Origin: Streptacidiphilus jeojiense
Lineage (GTDB): Bacteria; Actinomycetota; Actinomycetes; Streptomycetales; Streptomycetaceae
Direction of reading: 5' to 3'
Assembly: GCF_000719095.1 (NCBI RefSeq)
Contig: NZ_JOEH01000011.1
Span: forward strand, 186,001 to 250,000
Length of the DNA: 64,000 nt
Shown here: positions 43,005 to 54,717 of the stretch, in pieces
Position numbering within the stretch: the first letter of the stretch is position 1
Layout of the letters: each line of letters starts with the position of its first letter
Notes under the pieces: model-generated
The model's input: the letters and a program-made list of their open reading frames with translations, nothing else
Database searches by the model: none
What the model was told of the DNA's origin: nothing
Made by a program: the position numbers and the translations under genes

Positions 43005-43978
43005 AGGTCTTCTCCTGACCGCACCAGTCGGCGCACGTAGAGGGCGCTGGCGGCGAGCAGCAGCAGCACCGAGACCACCGCGACGGCCGCGCCCTGCCCG
43101 AACGAGTTGCTGCTGAAGGCCTTGGTGAAGGACCAGATCGGCAGCGTGGTGGTGCTCTGGTTGGGGCCGCCCCTGGTGAGGATCCAGAGCTGGTTGAAGA
43201 CGTTGAAGTCCCAGATCACCGACAGGATGGTGACCAGGCCCAGGATCGGCCGCAGGAACGGCAGGGTGATCACCCGGAACACCGTCACCTGGCCGGCTCC
43301 GTCCAGCGCGGCGGCCTCGTAGTAGGTGCGCGGGATCTGCGAGAGGCCGGCGTACAGCGTCAGCGCCACGAACGGCACCGACTGCCACACCACCAGCAGC
43401 CAGACCAGCAGGAAGGCGCTGTAGGTGGATCCCGACCAGTCGCGCTGGGTGAGGTCGCCGAACAAGTGGGTCTGCGTCAGCATCCAGTTGACGACCCCGT
43501 AGACGGGCTGGAACAGCCACTGCCAGACCAGGCTGGAGGCCACGTTGGGCACCGCCCAGGCGGCGATCAGGCACAGCGTCACCGCGGTACGCATCCGCGG
43601 CCCCAGCCGCTCCATCATCAGCGCGGCGGCGAGTCCGATCAGCAGCGTCCCGGCCACCAGCGCGGCGCAGAACCCGACGGTGCGCAGCAGCACCGGGACG
43701 AACTGGGCGTCGTCCAGGACAGTGCGGTAGTTGGCCCAGCCGGCCCAGGTGATCCTGCCGGTGAACAGGGCGCGCAGCCCGTAGTCCTGGAAGGAGATGA
43801 CCACCACCCGCACCAGCGGGTAGCCCAGGACCAGGCCGAGTACGGCGGCGGCGGGCACCAGCAGCAGGTAGGGCAGGGCGCGGCCGCGGCCGCGCGGCCG
43901 GCGCCGCGGCGGGACCGCCGCCCCCTGGGGGGCAGCGGCGCGCTTCCTCGGTGCCTTGATCAAGGTAGTCATCGTCAC
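43001..43978 (-). CDS. Sugar ABC transporter permease (MalF/DasB type)
   Basis: A 325-residue permease. The GTG at 43978 overlaps the lipoprotein stop (GTGA), favouring it over the ATG two codons later. A basic cytoplasmic start precedes six helices (LLLVPAAAVLGLVLGYPLV, LIGLAAALMMERL, LLVVWQSVPFVALTLYAGL) and the EAA loop (YYEAAALDGAGQVTVFRVI). It forms the heterodimeric channel with the 42165-43004 product. Confidence 0.93.
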   Translation of the reverse strand: MTMTTLIKAPRKRAAAPQGAAVPPRRRPRGRGRALPYLLLVPAAAVLGLVLGYPLVRVVVISFQDYGLRALFTGRITWAGWANYRTVLDDAQFVPVLLRTVGFCAALVAGTLLIGLAAALMMERLGPRMRTAVTLCLIAAWAVPNVASSLVWQWLFQPVYGVVNWMLTQTHLFGDLTQRDWSGSTYSAFLLVWLLVVWQSVPFVALTLYAGLSQIPRTYYEAAALDGAGQVTVFRVITLPFLRPILGLVTILSVIWDFNVFNQLWILTRGGPNQSTTTLPIWSFTKAFSSNSFGQGAAVAVVSVLLLLAASALYVRRLVRSGEDL

Positions 43979-45300
43979 TGGGAGGCGTTCAGGGCCTGGT
44001 CGAGGTGGGTGTCGAAGTCCTTGGCCGCCTGGGCGGTGGTCTTGCGCCCGGTGGCGATGTCGGCGAAGAAGGTGTTGATCGACTTGTCGCTCTCGATGGT
44101 GGCCCAGCCCGGGGTGGCCGGGGTGCCGACGCTGGTCTTGGCGGCCTCGAAGAAGGCGGCGGAGGTGTCCGGCAGCGAGCCCTTGGTGGAGTCGATGAGC
44201 TGGGTGGACACCGGGGTCCAGGCGTCGATGCCGACGATGGCGCTGGTCTGCACGGCCGGGCTGGAGGCGGCCTTGAGGTAGGCCAGCGCCAGCGCCTGGT
44301 TGGGGCTCTTGGTCGCCACCGCCAGGTCGGAGCCGCCCAGGAAGACCGGCTGGGTCTTGCCGGCGGTGGCGCTCGGGAACGGGAAGGTGCCCAACTGCCC
44401 CTTCAGCGCGGGGTTGTCCTTGAGCACGGTGTTGATGCTGGTGTCCAGGATGGTGGCGGTCTTGCCGCCGGCGAACAGTGCCCGCTGGTCCGGCGCGGTG
44501 GTGTCGACGTTGCGTGAGGCCGCGCTGGAGTAGGTGTTCTGGAAGGCCTTCCAGGCCTGCAGGCCCTGCTGGGCGGCGGGTGACTCCAGCGCCCCGGTCC
44601 ACTTTCCGCCGCTCTGGGTGGCCAGTTGGCCGCCGGCGTCCCAGACGAACTGCAGCGCGCCGTACCAGTACTCGCCGGGGAAGTAGAAGGGGGAGAAGTC
44701 CGCGGCGTGGTTGGCCGCCTTGATCTTGGCCAGGTCCGCGGTGAACTCGGCCATGGTGGTCGGCGGCGCGGTCACCCCGGCCTTGGACCAGATGGTCTTG
44801 TTGTAGACCACGGCGCGGTTGCCGGCGAACAGCGGCACCGCGTAGAGCTTGCCGTCCACGGTGGCCGGGTCGGCCAGGCCCGACAGCCAGGTCTGACCCG
44901 CCGACAGGTCGGCCTTGTCCGAGGTGATGTCGCTCAGCGCGCCGTTGGCCGCGAACAGCGGGACGTCGGTGTTGCCTATCTCCAGCACATCCGGTGGGTT
45001 GTCCTGCGCCAGCGCGGTGCTGATCTTGGTGTTGATGTTGTCCCACTCCTGGATCTGCACCTTCACCTTGGCGCCGGTGGCCTTCTCGAAGGCCGCGTTG
45101 ATGGCGTCGGTGGCCTTGGTGCTCAGGTCGCCGTCCATGTACCAGACCGTGATCGTCTTCCCGGCGGCGGAGGCGGCTCCGGAGGAGCCGGCCGACCCGG
45201 TGGCCCCGGTGCCGGTACTACCGCCGCTGCTGCCGCAGGCGGTCACGGACAGGGCCAGCACAGCACCGCAGGCAAGCGCGGACAGGGCTCTCTTGTGCAC
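43975..45300 (-). CDS. Sugar-binding lipoprotein (DasA type)
   Basis: A 441-residue extracytoplasmic binding protein. The signal peptide ends in a lipobox (LSVTAC, Cys22), followed by a Gly/Ser-rich tether and a family 1 solute-binding fold (ITVWYMDGDLSTKATDAINA, VQIQEWDNINTKISTALAQD, PPDVLEIGNTDVP). First gene of the operon lipoprotein, two permeases, GH20 and GntR. The operator at 45388-45400 lies 88 bp upstream. The ligand is probably a chito-oligosaccharide by analogy with dasABC; this is inference from neighbours. Confidence 0.92.
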   Translation of the reverse strand: MHKRALSALACGAVLALSVTACGSSGGSTGTGATGSAGSSGAASAAGKTITVWYMDGDLSTKATDAINAAFEKATGAKVKVQIQEWDNINTKISTALAQDNPPDVLEIGNTDVPLFAANGALSDITSDKADLSAGQTWLSGLADPATVDGKLYAVPLFAGNRAVVYNKTIWSKAGVTAPPTTMAEFTADLAKIKAANHAADFSPFYFPGEYWYGALQFVWDAGGQLATQSGGKWTGALESPAAQQGLQAWKAFQNTYSSAASRNVDTTAPDQRALFAGGKTATILDTSINTVLKDNPALKGQLGTFPFPSATAGKTQPVFLGGSDLAVATKSPNQALALAYLKAASSPAVQTSAIVGIDAWTPVSTQLIDSTKGSLPDTSAAFFEAAKTSVGTPATPGWATIESDKSINTFFADIATGRKTTAQAAKDFDTHLDQALNASQ

Positions 45301-45387
45301 GGAATCCTCCTCGGAAAACGTCGCCGCACCGGGACCCGCACCGTGGCGGGCCCGGCTCGTCGGCTGATGAGCGCAGACGCTCCCAGG

Positions 45388-45400
45388 TGACCATTGGTCA
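45388..45400 (-). promoter_or_regulatory. Operator TGACCA-T-TGGTCA before the sugar operon
   Basis: A perfect 6-1-6 palindrome 88 bp upstream of the lipoprotein start. The same palindrome with one variable central base recurs at 45532 and 47206. The gap 45301-45655 contains no gene and works as a divergent control region. The adjacent GntR/HutC protein is the probable binder; the core TGGTC half-site is shared with known DasR sites. Confidence 0.75.
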
Positions 45401-45531
45401 TGTCAATACCCCGCGGAGAAATGTCCGCTCCGACCTGCGGATACCAGTATTTCCAATGCATTAGCACCCATCAGGCCCTTGACAGCCGCAGAACAAGGCC
45501 CCACCTTGTACGTCAACCGGCAAGCAGTTAA

Positions 45532-45544
45532 TGACCAGTGGTCA
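45532..45544 (+). promoter_or_regulatory. Operator TGACCA-G-TGGTCA before the CBM3-GH16 gene
   Basis: Identical in both arms to the 45388 site, and 111 bp upstream of the GH16 start. It is followed after 41 bases by the 19-bp hairpin core shared with the 47.2-kb leader. Position suits repression near the transcription start. Confidence 0.75.
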
Positions 45545-45574
45545 GCCCGACGGGGCTGTGCCGGCTGCACCGGG

Positions 45575-45616
45575 CCGTACGGGATCCGCGCTTCCTGGCG
45601 CGCGGACTCCGTACGG
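45575..45616 (+). promoter_or_regulatory. Leader hairpin with conserved core, copy 1
   Basis: The core CCGCGCTTCCTGGCGCGCG (45586-45604) is flanked by CCGTACGG on both sides (45575-45582 and 45609-45616), which can pair, giving a long stem with a TTCCTG-type apical loop. It lies in the untranslated leader of the GH16 gene. A second copy with a different but also paired outer stem lies at 47255-47287. Confidence 0.6.
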
Positions 45617-45655
45617 CGTGCCGCGTTCGCACCTCCCATCTCCCGAGGAGCACCG

Positions 45656-47107
45656 ATGGAGCACGTCCACCCCCACCGCACACCGCTCGACCTCCGCCGC
45701 CGGACCCGCAGGGCGCTGCTGGCCGGCGCCGCCGCACTGGTCTGCGCGGCCACCGCGCTGTACCCGACCGTGCACCCCGCACACGCCGACTCCCCCGCAC
45801 TGTCGGTGCTGTACAAGACCACCACCGGGGCCAGCGCCGACGAGGCCGAGCCCTGGTTCCAGGTCGTCAACAACTCGACCACCGCCGTCCCGCTGAGCCA
45901 GGTGACACTGCGTTACTACTTCACCGCCGACGGCGCCTCCTCGTACACCTTCGCCTGCGCCTGGGCCGTGGTGAGCTGCTCCAACGTCACCGGCACGGTC
46001 GCCGCACTGGCCACACCGAGCGCCACCGCCGACCACTACCTGCAGATCAGCTTCGGCGCCGGGGCCGGATCGCTGGCCCCCGGCGCCAGCACCGGCGACC
46101 TGCAGCTGCGGCTCTACCGCAGCGACTGGCAGAACGTGAACCAGGCGAACGACTACTCCTTCAACGGAGCCGACACCTCCTACACCGCGTCCAGCACGGT
46201 GACCGCCTACCGCAGCGGCGCCCTGGTCTGGGGCACCGAACCGGCCGGCGGCGGCGGTCCGACCTCCAGCCCCACCCCCACACCGACCCCGACGCCCACC
46301 GGCGGTGGCGGATCCACCACCCCGCCCTCCGGCGCCACCCTGTTCGACGACTTCCACTACACCGGCCCCAGTGACCCCGCCCTGGCCGCGCACGACTGGA
46401 CGGTGCGCACCGGCTCCGGCGGCCCCGGCGTTGCCAACACCTGGTCCGCCAACGCCATCAGCTTCCCCAGCGACTCCACCGCCCAGGGCGGCCGGGTGAT
46501 GCAGCTGCAGGCCACCACCGACGGCACCACCGCCGGCACCACCCAGGCCGAGATCGACACCACCCAGCGCAAGTTCTTCGAGGGCACCTACGCCGCCCGG
46601 GTCTACTTCAACGACGCCCCCACCAGCGGCGCCAACGGCGACCACGTCAACGAGACCTTCTACACCATCACCCCGGACGACTCGCTCTACAGCGAGGACG
46701 ACTTCGAGTACCTGCCCAACGGCGGCTGGGGCGGCCCGGCGAACTCGATGTACACCACCTCCTGGTACAGCTCCGACGCCTTCGACCGGGTCACCAACGA
46801 CACCATCGGCAGCCTCCAGGGCTGGCACACCCTGGTCGCGACCGTCGCCGGCGGCACGGTCACCTACTACATCGACGGCACCCAGGTCTTCTCCAGCACC
46901 GGCAAGTACTACCCGCGCGAGAAGATGACCATCGACTTCAACGAGTGGTTCATCGACCTGCCCTTCACCGGCGCCCGCACCTGGGACGAGAAGGTCAACT
47001 GGGTCTACTACAACGCCTCCGGCGCCCAGTCCCCGGCCACTGTCCAGAGCGCCGTCAACGCCTACGAGGCGGCCGGCACGCACTTCACGGACACCGTGCC
47101 GAACTGA
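45656..47107 (+). CDS. Secreted CBM3 - GH16-like polysaccharide hydrolase
   Basis: A 483-residue exported protein from ATG 45656, with GAGGAG upstream. A signal peptide ends near HPAHADS. Residues of about 46-195 are a family 3 cellulose-binding module (LSVLYKTTTGASADEAEPWF, LRYYFTADGASSYTF). A TPTPTPTPT linker follows, then a GH16-like concanavalin fold with the catalytic-type motif E347-D-D-F-E351. It should bind crystalline glucan or chitin-like material and cut beta-glycans outside the cell. The operator and leader hairpin place it with the sugar importer. Confidence 0.85.
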   Translation: MEHVHPHRTPLDLRRRTRRALLAGAAALVCAATALYPTVHPAHADSPALSVLYKTTTGASADEAEPWFQVVNNSTTAVPLSQVTLRYYFTADGASSYTFACAWAVVSCSNVTGTVAALATPSATADHYLQISFGAGAGSLAPGASTGDLQLRLYRSDWQNVNQANDYSFNGADTSYTASSTVTAYRSGALVWGTEPAGGGGPTSSPTPTPTPTPTGGGGSTTPPSGATLFDDFHYTGPSDPALAAHDWTVRTGSGGPGVANTWSANAISFPSDSTAQGGRVMQLQATTDGTTAGTTQAEIDTTQRKFFEGTYAARVYFNDAPTSGANGDHVNETFYTITPDDSLYSEDDFEYLPNGGWGGPANSMYTTSWYSSDAFDRVTNDTIGSLQGWHTLVATVAGGTVTYYIDGTQVFSSTGKYYPREKMTIDFNEWFIDLPFTGARTWDEKVNWVYYNASGAQSPATVQSAVNAYEAAGTHFTDTVPN

Positions 47108-47108
47108 C

Positions 47109-47140
47109 CCGGCCCCGGAACCACCCGGGGAGCGGGCCGG
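47109..47140 (+). terminator. Hairpin after the GH16 gene
   Basis: CCGGCCC (47109-47115) pairs with GGGCCGG (47134-47140) two bases after the stop region. It is GC-rich without a T-run, typical for this genome type. Confidence 0.55.
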
Positions 47141-47205
47141 CCGAGGCGGTCTTGACACTGCGCGTGGTGTCACGTCACCTTGGTACTCAGCCTCCCCAGG
47201 TGATC

Positions 47206-47218
47206 TGACCAGTGGTCA
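47206..47218 (+). promoter_or_regulatory. Operator TGACCA-G-TGGTCA before the hydrolase-ABC gene
   Basis: The third copy of the palindrome, identical to the 45532 site, 207 bp upstream of the fusion gene. The 47108-47425 gap holds no gene: it contains the GH16 terminator, a TGACAC/GTGTCA inverted repeat near 47153-47172, this operator and the second leader hairpin. Confidence 0.75.
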
Positions 47219-47254
47219 TCAGGACTGCCTTCACGGCCGAGGCGACCACCCCGT

Positions 47255-47287
47255 GCAGCCCCGCGCTTCCTGGCGCGCGTGGGCTGC
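47255..47287 (+). promoter_or_regulatory. Leader hairpin with conserved core, copy 2
   Basis: The core CCGCGCTTCCTGGCGCGCG at 47261-47279 is identical to that at 45586. The stem here is GCAGCCC-CGCGC pairing with GCGCG and GGGCTGC (47281-47287), with a three-base bulge. The outer stem differs from copy 1 yet is still paired. It starts 42 bases after the operator, against 41 in copy 1. Confidence 0.6.
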
Positions 47288-47425
47288 GCGGCGGTCCGCC
47301 CGACACCCCCGCAGTTCCTCCTGGTCGAAGGGCACCAGCGCGCGTCTGGGATCGTTCTCCCAGCAGTGATCCGCCGAACGCGGACCCACTGAGCTCCTGA
47401 CGCCCCTTCGAAAGGCACCCCCCGT

Positions 47426-50163
<2,738 letters not shown>

Positions 50164-50167
<4 letters not shown>

Positions 50168-51066
50168 GCACGCTCACTGACGCCCCGTCGGGCCCGCCCT
50201 CGGGCGCCCCGGCCACAGCTCACGGGCTTTTCAAGAATCGCAGCACCGCGCGCCGCACCCTGCCGCTGCGCGTGGAGGCGGTCCGCCAACTGCGCCGGCG
50301 CCGCACCCTGGCGATGGGCGCGCTGGTGGTGCTGCTGCCGCTGATCATCCTGATCGCCTTCCAGGTCGGCGGCAGCCCCGGCGGTGAACGCAACCAGAAC
50401 GGGCTGCTCACCGTCGCCACCGCCTCGGGCGCCAACTTCACCGCGACCTGCCTGTTCCTGTCCTCGGGCTTCTTCCTGGTGGTCCCGGTCGCGCTGTTCT
50501 TCGGCGACACGGTGGCCTCGGAGGCCGGCTGGTCCTCACTGCGCTACCTGCTGGCCGCGCCGGTGCCGCGGACCCGGCTGCTGGTCAGCAAGCTGACGGT
50601 GGCTCTGGCCTTCAGCACCGTCGCCACCCTGCTGGTCCCGCTGGTCGCCCTGGCCGCCGGCACCGCCGCCTACCACTGGAAGCCGCTGCAGCTGCCGGCC
50701 GGCGGATCGCTGCCCACGAGTACCGCCGTGGTGCGGCTGCTGGTCGCGATCGGATTCATCCTGCTGAGCCAACTGGTCACCGCGGCGCTGGCCTTCTGGC
50801 TCTCCACGGTCACCGACGCGCCGCTGGGCGCGGTCGGCGGCGCCCTGGGCCTGACCATCCTGGGCAACATCCTGGGCGCGATCAGCGCCCTGGGCAGCGT
50901 CCGCGACTTCCTGCCCACCTACTGGGCCTACTCCTGGGCCGACCTGCTGCAGACCGATCCGCAGTGGAGCGGCATGGCCAAGGGCGTCTCGGTGTCGGTG
51001 AGCTACGCCCTGGTGCTGTTCGCCCTGGCCTTCCGCCACTTCCGCGCCAAGGACGTCGTGTCCTGA
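50164..51066 (+). CDS. ABC-2 type permease partner of the hydrolase-ATPase fusion
   Basis: A 300-residue membrane protein with six helices (GALVVLLPLIILIAFQVGG, FLSSGFFLVVPVALFFGDT, FSTVATLLVPLVALAAGTA, AIGFILLSQLVTAALAFWL). ATG 50164 overlaps the fusion gene stop (ATGA), so the two are coupled. It lies on the cytoplasmic-ATPase side of the system and forms the channel. Substrate and direction are unknown; ABC-2 permeases are usually exporters. Confidence 0.88.
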
Positions 51067-51080
51067 GCCCGACGCCCTGA

Positions 51081-51097
51081 GAGCCGGCGACCGGCTC
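51081..51097. terminator. Bidirectional terminator hairpin
   Basis: GAGCCGG-CGA-CCGGCTC is a perfect seven-base stem between the convergent ends of the permease (51066) and the membrane protein (51096). Confidence 0.65.
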
Positions 51098-51860
51098 AGC
51101 CCGGGCGGTCGCTCCGGGCCGCCTCCCCGGTCGGGGCGCCGCCGACCAGTTCGTTGAACCGGCGCCCCAACCGGGACCAGCGCCGCGCGTGCCGGTAGGC
51201 ACGCAGCCGGGCCCTGGCCCGCGCACGGGGGCGCCGCCGGTAGAAGCGGCGCTCCCAGTACGACCCGGGCTGTGCCAGCCGTACCGCCCCGAACAGGGCC
51301 ACGAAGGGCACCAGCACGCCGATCAGCGCCATCCGCAGCTTGCCCTTGAGCAGCGCGAGGACCACCAGCAGGAAGTTGACCACCAGCGTGGTCACCACCG
51401 AACCGCGGTCGCCGGCCTGCTGGCCGGACAGGTCGTCCACGCCCAGCGGCGAGAAGCCCAGCGCCACCAGCCCGCCCAGCGCCGCCGCCAGCACCACCAC
51501 CTCCACGCTGCGCCGGCCCTCCTCGCTCCAGTAGACGTCGTCCAGGTGCACGATCAGCGCGAACTCGTCGAGCACCAGGCCGGCGCCGACGCCGAAGACC
51601 ACCGCGCACACGCTCGCCGAGGCGCTGTGCAGATCCGTGGCGACCGCGCCGAACCCGCCGACGACGGTCAGCACCAGCCCGGGCACCGCGTGGTGGATGT
51701 GCACCCCGCCCGGGGTGATGTCCCGGAACGGGCCCCGGCCGGCCCGGATCAGTCGGGTGATCAGCCGGGTGACCAGGAAGGTGATGATGAACGAGGCCAG
51801 TGCCAGCAGCAGCGGCAGCTTGCCGGGCTCCGTGATGTTGCGGTACCACCAATCGCCCAT
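51096..51860 (-). CDS. Conserved integral membrane protein
   Basis: A 254-residue protein with about six membrane helices: [76 protein letters not shown] and [20 protein letters not shown]. The loop [11 protein letters not shown] with clustered histidines and the D-E-F pair within a helix are notable. The C-terminal tail is very basic ([20 protein letters not shown]). Homologues are widespread in Streptomyces without an assigned function. Confidence 0.75.
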   Translation of the reverse strand: MGDWWYRNITEPGKLPLLLALASFIITFLVTRLITRLIRAGRGPFRDITPGGVHIHHAVPGLVLTVVGGFGAVATDLHSASASVCAVVFGVGAGLVLDEFALIVHLDDVYWSEEGRRSVEVVVLAAALGGLVALGFSPLGVDDLSGQQAGDRGSVVTTLVVNFLLVVLALLKGKLRMALIGVLVPFVALFGAVRLAQPGSYWERRFYRRRPRARARARLRAYRHARRWSRLGRRFNELVGGAPTGEAARSDRPG

Positions 51861-51943
51861 GCGTCCATCATGCAGATCATGATCGAGGACTGCCCGCGGG
51901 CGGCCCGCGGGCAGCCCCGGCCGCGCCGGGCCAGAATGACCCC

Positions 51944-53494
51944 ATGCAGCTTCAGCAGGTAGCCGCGGTCTCGCACGCCACCGCTGCGGAGCCGGCCCGC
52001 AACGCCAAGGTCGCCCTGCTCGCCGACCTGCTCCGCGGGCTGGACCGGGCCGACCTGCACGCGGCGGTGGTGCTGCTGTCCGGCGAGTCGCGCCGGATGC
52101 GGGTCGGCGTCGGACCGGCGGCGCTGCGCGACCTGCCCGCCGCCGCGGAGCGCCCGCAGTTGGGCGTCGCCGAGACCGAGCGGATCCTGCAGCAGATCGC
52201 CGAGGTCCACGGGCCCGGCTCCCAGGCCGCCCGGCAGCAGCTACTGACCGGCCTGTTCTCCCGTGCCACGGCCGAGGAGCAGGGCTTCCTGCGCGGGCTG
52301 CTCGGCGGGGACCTGCGGCAGGGCGCGCTGGACGCGGTGATGGGCGACGCCGTCGCCAAGGCCGCCGGGGTGCCGGTGGCGGACGTGCGCAGGGCGCTGA
52401 TGTTCCGGGGGTCGGCGGCGGCGGTCGCCGACGCGGCGATGACCGGCGGATCGGCCGCCCTTCGGGCCTTCGGCCTGGAACTGGGCCGCCCGGTCCGCCC
52501 GATGCTGGCGGCCTCGGCGCCGGACGTCGGCTCCGCCCTGGAGCGGGTCAGGCCGGCCGCGCTGGAGTGGAAGCTGGACGGCATCCGGGTGCAGGTGCAC
52601 CGCGACGGCGACCAGGTCGGCGTCTACACCCGCAGCCTGGACGACATCACCGGCCGGGTGCCCGAGGTCGTCGAGGCGGTGCGGGCCCTTCCGCTGCGCT
52701 CGGCCGTCCTGGACGGCGAGGCGGTGGCGCTGGGCCCGGACGGCCGTCCCCGGCCGTTCCAGGTCACCGCCGCGCGCACCGCTTCCCGCAAGGACGCGGC
52801 GGCGCTGCGCGAGGAGGTCCCGCTCAGCGTCTTCTTCTTCGACCTGCTGCACCTGGACGGCGCCGACCTGCTGGACCAGCCCGCCCAGCGCCGCGTCGAG
52901 GCGCTGGCGGCGACCGTGCCGGCGGAGCTGCGCGTACCCCGGCTGCTCACCGGGGACGACGAGGCCGCGCATGCCTTCTTCCGGGACGCGCTGGCCCACG
53001 GCCACGAGGGAGTCGTCGTCAAGGACCCCGACGCGCCCTACGCGGCCGGGCGGCGCGGGGCCGGCTGGATCAAGGTCAAGCCCCGGCACACCCTGGACCT
53101 GGTGGTGCTGGCCGCCGAGTGGGGCAGCGGCCGCCGCAGCGGCTGGCTGAGCAACCTGCACCTGGGCGCGCGGGCCGACGGCGCCGAGGGACTGCCGCCG
53201 GGTACCGGCGAATGGGTGATGCTCGGCAAGACCTTCAAGGGCCTCACCGACGAGATCCTCGCCTTCCAGACCCGTGAGCTGCTGCTCCGCGAGGTCCGCC
53301 GGGACGACTGGGTGGTCCACGTCCGGCCCGAGCTGGTGGTCGAGATCGCCTTCGACGGGGTGCAGCGCAGCCCCCGCTACCCGGCCGGGCTGACCCTGCG
53401 CTTCGCCCGGGTGCTGCGCTACCGCGAGGACAAGGGCCCGGCCGACGCCGACACCGTCGCCGCCGTCCGGGAGCTCGCGGCCGAAGGGCTGTGA
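51944..53494 (+). CDS. ligB: ATP-dependent DNA ligase (LigB type)
   Basis: A 516-residue ligase. Residues 1-190 form the N-terminal DNA-binding domain ([20 protein letters not shown]). The adenylation domain has the nucleotidyl-transferase lysine K210 in [15 protein letters not shown], then [13 protein letters not shown] (motif III region), [12 protein letters not shown] (motif IV) and [14 protein letters not shown] (motif V). A C-terminal OB fold follows. Architecture and length fit the actinobacterial LigB class (mycobacterial Rv3062), an accessory ligase beside the NAD-dependent LigA. Monocistronic, convergent with a MarR gene. The symbol rests on family resemblance. Confidence 0.93.
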   Translation: MQLQQVAAVSHATAAEPARNAKVALLADLLRGLDRADLHAAVVLLSGESRRMRVGVGPAALRDLPAAAERPQLGVAETERILQQIAEVHGPGSQAARQQLLTGLFSRATAEEQGFLRGLLGGDLRQGALDAVMGDAVAKAAGVPVADVRRALMFRGSAAAVADAAMTGGSAALRAFGLELGRPVRPMLAASAPDVGSALERVRPAALEWKLDGIRVQVHRDGDQVGVYTRSLDDITGRVPEVVEAVRALPLRSAVLDGEAVALGPDGRPRPFQVTAARTASRKDAAALREEVPLSVFFFDLLHLDGADLLDQPAQRRVEALAATVPAELRVPRLLTGDDEAAHAFFRDALAHGHEGVVVKDPDAPYAAGRRGAGWIKVKPRHTLDLVVLAAEWGSGRRSGWLSNLHLGARADGAEGLPPGTGEWVMLGKTFKGLTDEILAFQTRELLLREVRRDDWVVHVRPELVVEIAFDGVQRSPRYPAGLTLRFARVLRYREDKGPADADTVAAVRELAAEGL

Positions 53495-53500
53495 CCGGCC

Positions 53501-53995
53501 TCAGTCCTCGCAGCTCGGCGCGGGGGTGCCCAGCTGCTCCAGGATCCGGTCGGAGACCGCGCCCAGTGCGGCGACCTGCTCGCTGGTGAGCGCGTCGAAC
53601 ACCAGCCGGCGGACCGTCTCCACATGGCGCGGGGCCGCCGCCTCGATCGCGGCCTGCCCCTGCGGGGTGATCGCGATGAAGGCGCCGCGTCCGTCGGCCT
53701 CGCACTCCTCGCGGGCTATCAGTCCGCGCTTGGCCATCCGGGCCAGGTGGTGCGACATCCGGCTCTTCTCCCAGTCCAGTTCCCTGGCCAGTTCGAGGAT
53801 CCGGCGCCGTCCGCCCTCCAGATCTGTCAGATGCACCAGTACGTCGTAGTCTGCGATGGAGAGGTCGGACTCGGCCTGCAGCTCGCGGCCCAGGCGGGTG
53901 GTGAGCTGGGCCTGCATCCGCAGGAAACTGCGCCAGGCGTGCTGCTCGGTGTCGTTCAGCCAGCGCGGCTCAGCAGCGGTGTCGATGTCGTTCAT
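53501..53995 (-). CDS. MarR-family regulator
   Basis: A 164-residue winged-helix repressor: QAESDLSIADYDVLVHLTDL, the recognition region LELARELDWEKSRMSHHLAR and the wing EECEADGRGAFIAITPQG. It is divergent from the YceI gene. Two near-identical 12-bp sites in the intergenic space suggest control of both genes. It probably responds to a small lipophilic or oxidising ligand; which is not visible. Confidence 0.93.
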   Translation of the reverse strand: MNDIDTAAEPRWLNDTEQHAWRSFLRMQAQLTTRLGRELQAESDLSIADYDVLVHLTDLEGGRRRILELARELDWEKSRMSHHLARMAKRGLIAREECEADGRGAFIAITPQGQAAIEAAAPRHVETVRRLVFDALTSEQVAALGAVSDRILEQLGTPAPSCED

Positions 53996-54017
53996 GAAAC
54001 CACCTTACCTCTCTTGG

Positions 54018-54062
54018 TTGACACATCATCCATCCTGCGCCACTATCAAGGTGACACATCAA
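54018..54062. promoter_or_regulatory. Paired MarR-type sites and yceI promoter
   Basis: TTGACACATCAT (54018-54029) and GTGACACATCAA (54051-54062) both approximate the palindrome TTGA-CACA-TCAA and are 33 bp apart, three helical turns. The first includes a TTGACA -35; CACTAT at 54041-54046 is a candidate -10, 17 bp later. A bound repressor would cover the promoter. Confidence 0.6.
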
Positions 54063-54093
54063 CCACTGACGAACAACGATCGAGGAGCGCAAC

Positions 54094-54645
54094 ATGGCCG
54101 CCATCACCCCCGAGCTGTCCGGCACCTACACCATCGACCCGGCGCACACCCGCATCGGCTTCGTCGCCCGGCATGCGATGGTCACCAAGGTCCGCGGTTC
54201 CTTCAACGAGTTCACCGGCACCGTCGTGATCGACGCCGAGAAGCCCGAGCAGTCCACCGCCGAGCTCGCCATCAAGGTCGACAGCATCGACACCCGCAAC
54301 GCCGACCGCGACGGCCACCTGCGCACCAATGACTTCCTCGACCTGGACAACTACCCGGAGATCACCTTCCGCTCCACCAGTGCCCAGCTGGTCGACGAGA
54401 ACAACGCCAAGCTGAGCGGCGACCTCACCATCAAGGGCGTCAGCCACCCGATCACCATCGACTTCGAGTTCGAGGGCGCGGCGACCGACCCGTTCGGCAA
54501 CAAGCGCCTGGGCTTCGAGGGCTCGCACACCATCAGCCGCAAGGACTACGGCATCACCTGGAACGCCCCGCTGGAGACCGGCGGCGTCCTGGTCAGCGAC
54601 AAGGTCGTGCTGGAGTTCGAGGTCTCGCTGATCAAGAACGCCTGA
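54094..54645 (+). CDS. YceI-family lipid-binding protein
   Basis: A 183-residue lipocalin-like barrel: SGTYTIDPAHTRIGFVARHA, VRGSFNEFTGTVVID, HLRTNDFLDLDNYPEITFRS and the closing TGGVLVSDKVVLEFEVSL. YceI proteins bind isoprenoid or other lipids. There is no signal peptide, so it is cytoplasmic as in most actinobacterial members. It is controlled by the divergent MarR protein, by position. A strong terminator follows. Confidence 0.95.
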   Translation: MAAITPELSGTYTIDPAHTRIGFVARHAMVTKVRGSFNEFTGTVVIDAEKPEQSTAELAIKVDSIDTRNADRDGHLRTNDFLDLDNYPEITFRSTSAQLVDENNAKLSGDLTIKGVSHPITIDFEFEGAATDPFGNKRLGFEGSHTISRKDYGITWNAPLETGGVLVSDKVVLEFEVSLIKNA

Positions 54646-54659
54646 TCGACAGGATCCAG

Positions 54660-54698
54660 CACGCAGCGCCCGCCGGGAGTCCCGGCGGGCGCTGCGTG
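54660..54698. terminator. Strong bidirectional terminator
   Basis: A perfect 19-bp inverted repeat (arms 54660-54678 and 54680-54698, beginning CACGCAGCGCCCGCCGGGA) separates the convergent yceI-type and glnII genes. Confidence 0.85.
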
Positions 54699-54717
54699 TT
54701 CTGGGCTCAGCTGCGGA

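Noticed and set aside
45301..45655. Small ORFs in the divergent sugar regulon control region
   Set aside because: Frames overlap the operators and hairpin, lack ribosome-binding sites and resemble nothing.
47153..47172. TGACAC/GTGTCA inverted repeat as an additional operator
   Set aside because: Symmetric but single copy and close to the GH16 terminator; no regulator can be linked to it.
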